Source: WHSW01 sp963846565 (GTDB taxonomy: Bacteria > Actinomycetota > Thermoleophilia > Solirubrobacterales > 70-9). From it: DNA of 64,000 bases. Below are positions 62,702 to 64,000 of this stretch, in pieces. Below the pieces are notes generated by a model. The model saw only the letters and a program-made list of their open reading frames with translations, ran no database searches and was not told the DNA's origin. The stretch covers positions 1,364,001 through 1,428,000 of the forward strand of contig CAWJWL010000005.1 in the NCBI GenBank assembly GCA_963846565.1, given 5' to 3'. The translations under genes and the position numbers were made by a program. The first letter of the stretch is position 1; each line of letters begins with the position of its first letter.

Positions 62702-63661
62702 TTGCGTTCTCGTAAGCTCGCGTGCTTGGAAGGCACGCCTCAGTTCGACGCCTGGCAGACGGAGCTCCACGGCCACGAGGTGATCTACCGCACGGTTGGC
62801 AGCGGACCGCCGGTCGTGCTGATCCACGGCATGGTCAACTCCTCACGCCACTGGAAGCGGGTCGCGCTCGAGCTCGCCGACCGCTACACCGTGATCGCGC
62901 CCGACCTGATCGGCCACGGCGATTCGGCGACGCCCCGTGGCGACTACTCGATCGGCGCTCACGCGGCGGCGATCCGGGACCTGCTCTCCTCGCTCGGGAT
63001 CCGCTCGGCGACGATGGTCGGGCACTCGCTCGGCGGCGGCATCGCGATGCAGTTCTTCTGGCAGTTCCCCGAGCGGGTCGAGCGGCTGGCGCTCGTATCG
63101 AGCGGCGGCCTCGGCCCGGAGGTGAGCCCACTGCTTCGCGCCGCGGCGCTCCCCGGCTTCTCGGGCCTCTTGGCCGGTGCCGCGCAGCCGCGGGTGCTCG
63201 ACAGCCTCGACGACGTCGCCGCCCGCCTCAAGGGCCGCGGCTCGGCCTACGGCGTCCAGGTCGAGGCGATCGTTCGCGCCCTGCGCCCGCTCCAGCGCGC
63301 CGAGGCGCGTAAGGCCTTCCTGCAGACGTTGCGCTCCGTCATCGACGCCCGCGGCCAGCGGGTCAGCGCGGTCGACAGGCTCTACCTGCTCGGTCCGGTG
63401 CCGACTCTGGTCGTCTGGGGCGAGCGCGACCGCACGATCCCGCTCGAGCACGGCCGGCTGGCCCACGAGCAGGTCCCGCACAGCCGCTTCGAGACGCTGC
63501 CCCGGGCAGCGCACTTCCCCCACCTCGACGACCCGGTCGGGCTCGCGACCGTCCTGGCCGACTTCATCGAGACGACCGACGCCTACCGTCTCGAGGAGTC
63601 CGACTGGGAGGAGCTGGTCAACTCGCGCACGGTGCGCAGGCGCCGGCTGCGGGCTGCCTGA
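62702..63661 (+). CDS. Alpha/beta hydrolase
   Basis: A 319-residue hydrolase. The oxyanion HG pair is VVLIHGMVNSSRHW, the nucleophile elbow is MVGHSLGGGIAMQF (Ser about 109), the acid is in VVWGERDRTIPLEH and the His in AAHFPHLDDPV. Substrate open (ester, epoxide or lactone). The first TTG at 62702 is used, but a TTG at 62726 (LEGTPQFDAWQ) is equally likely; neither has a clear Shine-Dalgarno. It is head-to-head with the GNAT gene, 10 bp apart, and converges on the SDR gene. Confidence 0.9.
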   Translation: MRSRKLACLEGTPQFDAWQTELHGHEVIYRTVGSGPPVVLIHGMVNSSRHWKRVALELADRYTVIAPDLIGHGDSATPRGDYSIGAHAAAIRDLLSSLGIRSATMVGHSLGGGIAMQFFWQFPERVERLALVSSGGLGPEVSPLLRAAALPGFSGLLAGAAQPRVLDSLDDVAARLKGRGSAYGVQVEAIVRALRPLQRAEARKAFLQTLRSVIDARGQRVSAVDRLYLLGPVPTLVVWGERDRTIPLEHGRLAHEQVPHSRFETLPRAAHFPHLDDPVGLATVLADFIETTDAYRLEESDWEELVNSRTVRRRRLRAA

Positions 63662-63664
63662 CCG

Positions 63665-64000
63665 CTAGGTCCGCTCGGCCCGGCCGGCGGCTTCGCCGTC
63701 GCGGACGGAGCGCTCGACGTTCTCGTCGCGGTCCATCAGCCGGTCGAAGACCGGGTTGATCAGCCCTCTCCCCGTCGACCAGATCGCCCACCAGCGCGGT
63801 CGGATGATCCGCGGTGCCCGCTTCTCGATCCCGTCGACGATCCCCTTGCCCGCCACGGAGGGGTGCAGTCGCTTCAGCATCCACTTCGGATAGGTCTCCT
63901 CGAGCTGCTTCGCGATCGGGTCCTCGAAGGCGTCCTGGACCATCGACGTGTCGATGAAGCCGAAGTAGGCGACGCTGGCGGAGGCACCGTGGATCCTCAG
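63665..64000 (-). CDS. Short-chain dehydrogenase/reductase, C-terminal part (5' end outside window)
   Basis: The frame is open to the right edge: LRIHGASASVAYFGFIDTSM, then VQDAFEDPIAKQLEETYPKW and RIIRPRWWAIWSTGRGLINP. The first segment is the late SDR strand and Pro/Gly-Phe-x-x-T region after the YxxxK active site, which lies outside the window. The basic end with VERSVRDGEAAGRAERT is not conserved. Substrate unknown. Confidence 0.82.
   Translation of the reverse strand: MRIHGASASVAYFGFIDTSMVQDAFEDPIAKQLEETYPKWMLKRLHPSVAGKGIVDGIEKRAPRIIRPRWWAIWSTGRGLINPVFDRLMDRDENVERSVRDGEAAGRAERT

Overview
The window is about 64 kb of very GC-rich, gene-dense chromosomal DNA. GTG and TTG starts are common, and many genes overlap by 4 nt (ATGA/GTGA). 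The order glyA - polyprenyl-phosphate sugar-1-P transferase - atpZ/atpI - atpBEFHAGDC, the FHA/zinc-ribbon and LCP proteins, the CvpA-serine protease and a secreted beta-rich protein with the N-terminal pattern LPSPALIVAMIALATA all point to Actinobacteriota. The class Thermoleophilia (Solirubrobacterales-like) fits best; that placement is inferred from family recognition, not from a phylogenetic marker. No rRNA, tRNA, CRISPR array, complete transposase or phage gene was seen.

Layout. 1-3.4 kb: glyA 3' end, a secreted protein, a DUF354 glycosyltransferase-like protein and a WecA-like transferase. 3.5-11.1 kb: complete F-type ATP synthase operon, closed by a hairpin. 11.1-17.8 kb: M20 peptidase, LCP wall-polymer ligase, UDP-sugar dehydrogenase, NDP-sugar pyrophosphorylase and phosphosugar isomerase, an envelope-glycan block in one translationally coupled run. 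17.9-21.3 kb: MacB/LolCDE-like ABC exporter pair. 21.3-29 kb: small genes on both strands (ArfB, metallo-beta-lactamase fold hydrolase with a TetR gene, HATPase-GNAT fusion with a partial duplicate, alpha/alpha-toroid protein, AraC regulator, adenosylhomocysteinase). 29-34.5 kb: second NDP-sugar pyrophosphorylase, PAS histidine kinase with response regulator, two thioredoxin-fold proteins, homoserine kinase, OsmC. 34.5-42.5 kb: ParA, PLP decarboxylase, LEH-type hydrolase, FHA protein, lipoprotein, MecA_N-type penicillin-binding protein and CvpA-trypsin protease. 42.6-52.9 kb: accessory region of regulators (HxlR, three LysR), GNATs, an M14 carboxypeptidase, RidA, DJ-1/PfpI, MFS and VOC proteins. 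53-60.3 kb: AddA/AddB-like helicase-nuclease pair, with AddA carrying a frameshift and a repeat element within its reading frame. 60.4-64 kb: M23 peptidase, GNAT, alpha/beta hydrolase and a partial SDR.

The most interesting material is at the repeat level. Three different palindromic or inverted-repeat element types occur in this one window. A 44-bp hairpin appears twice, once exactly at the edge of a partial gene duplication. A roughly 55-85-bp element occurs once between genes and once in frame inside addA. A roughly 145-bp element with near-perfect 22-bp terminal inverted repeats sits at the stop codon of an AraC-family gene. Clear operator-like palindromes precede the TetR gene and one LysR gene, the latter touching the start codon. 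I found no strong candidate for a wholly new multi-gene system; the HATPase-GNAT protein with its free-standing C-terminal domain copy is the nearest to undescribed biology.
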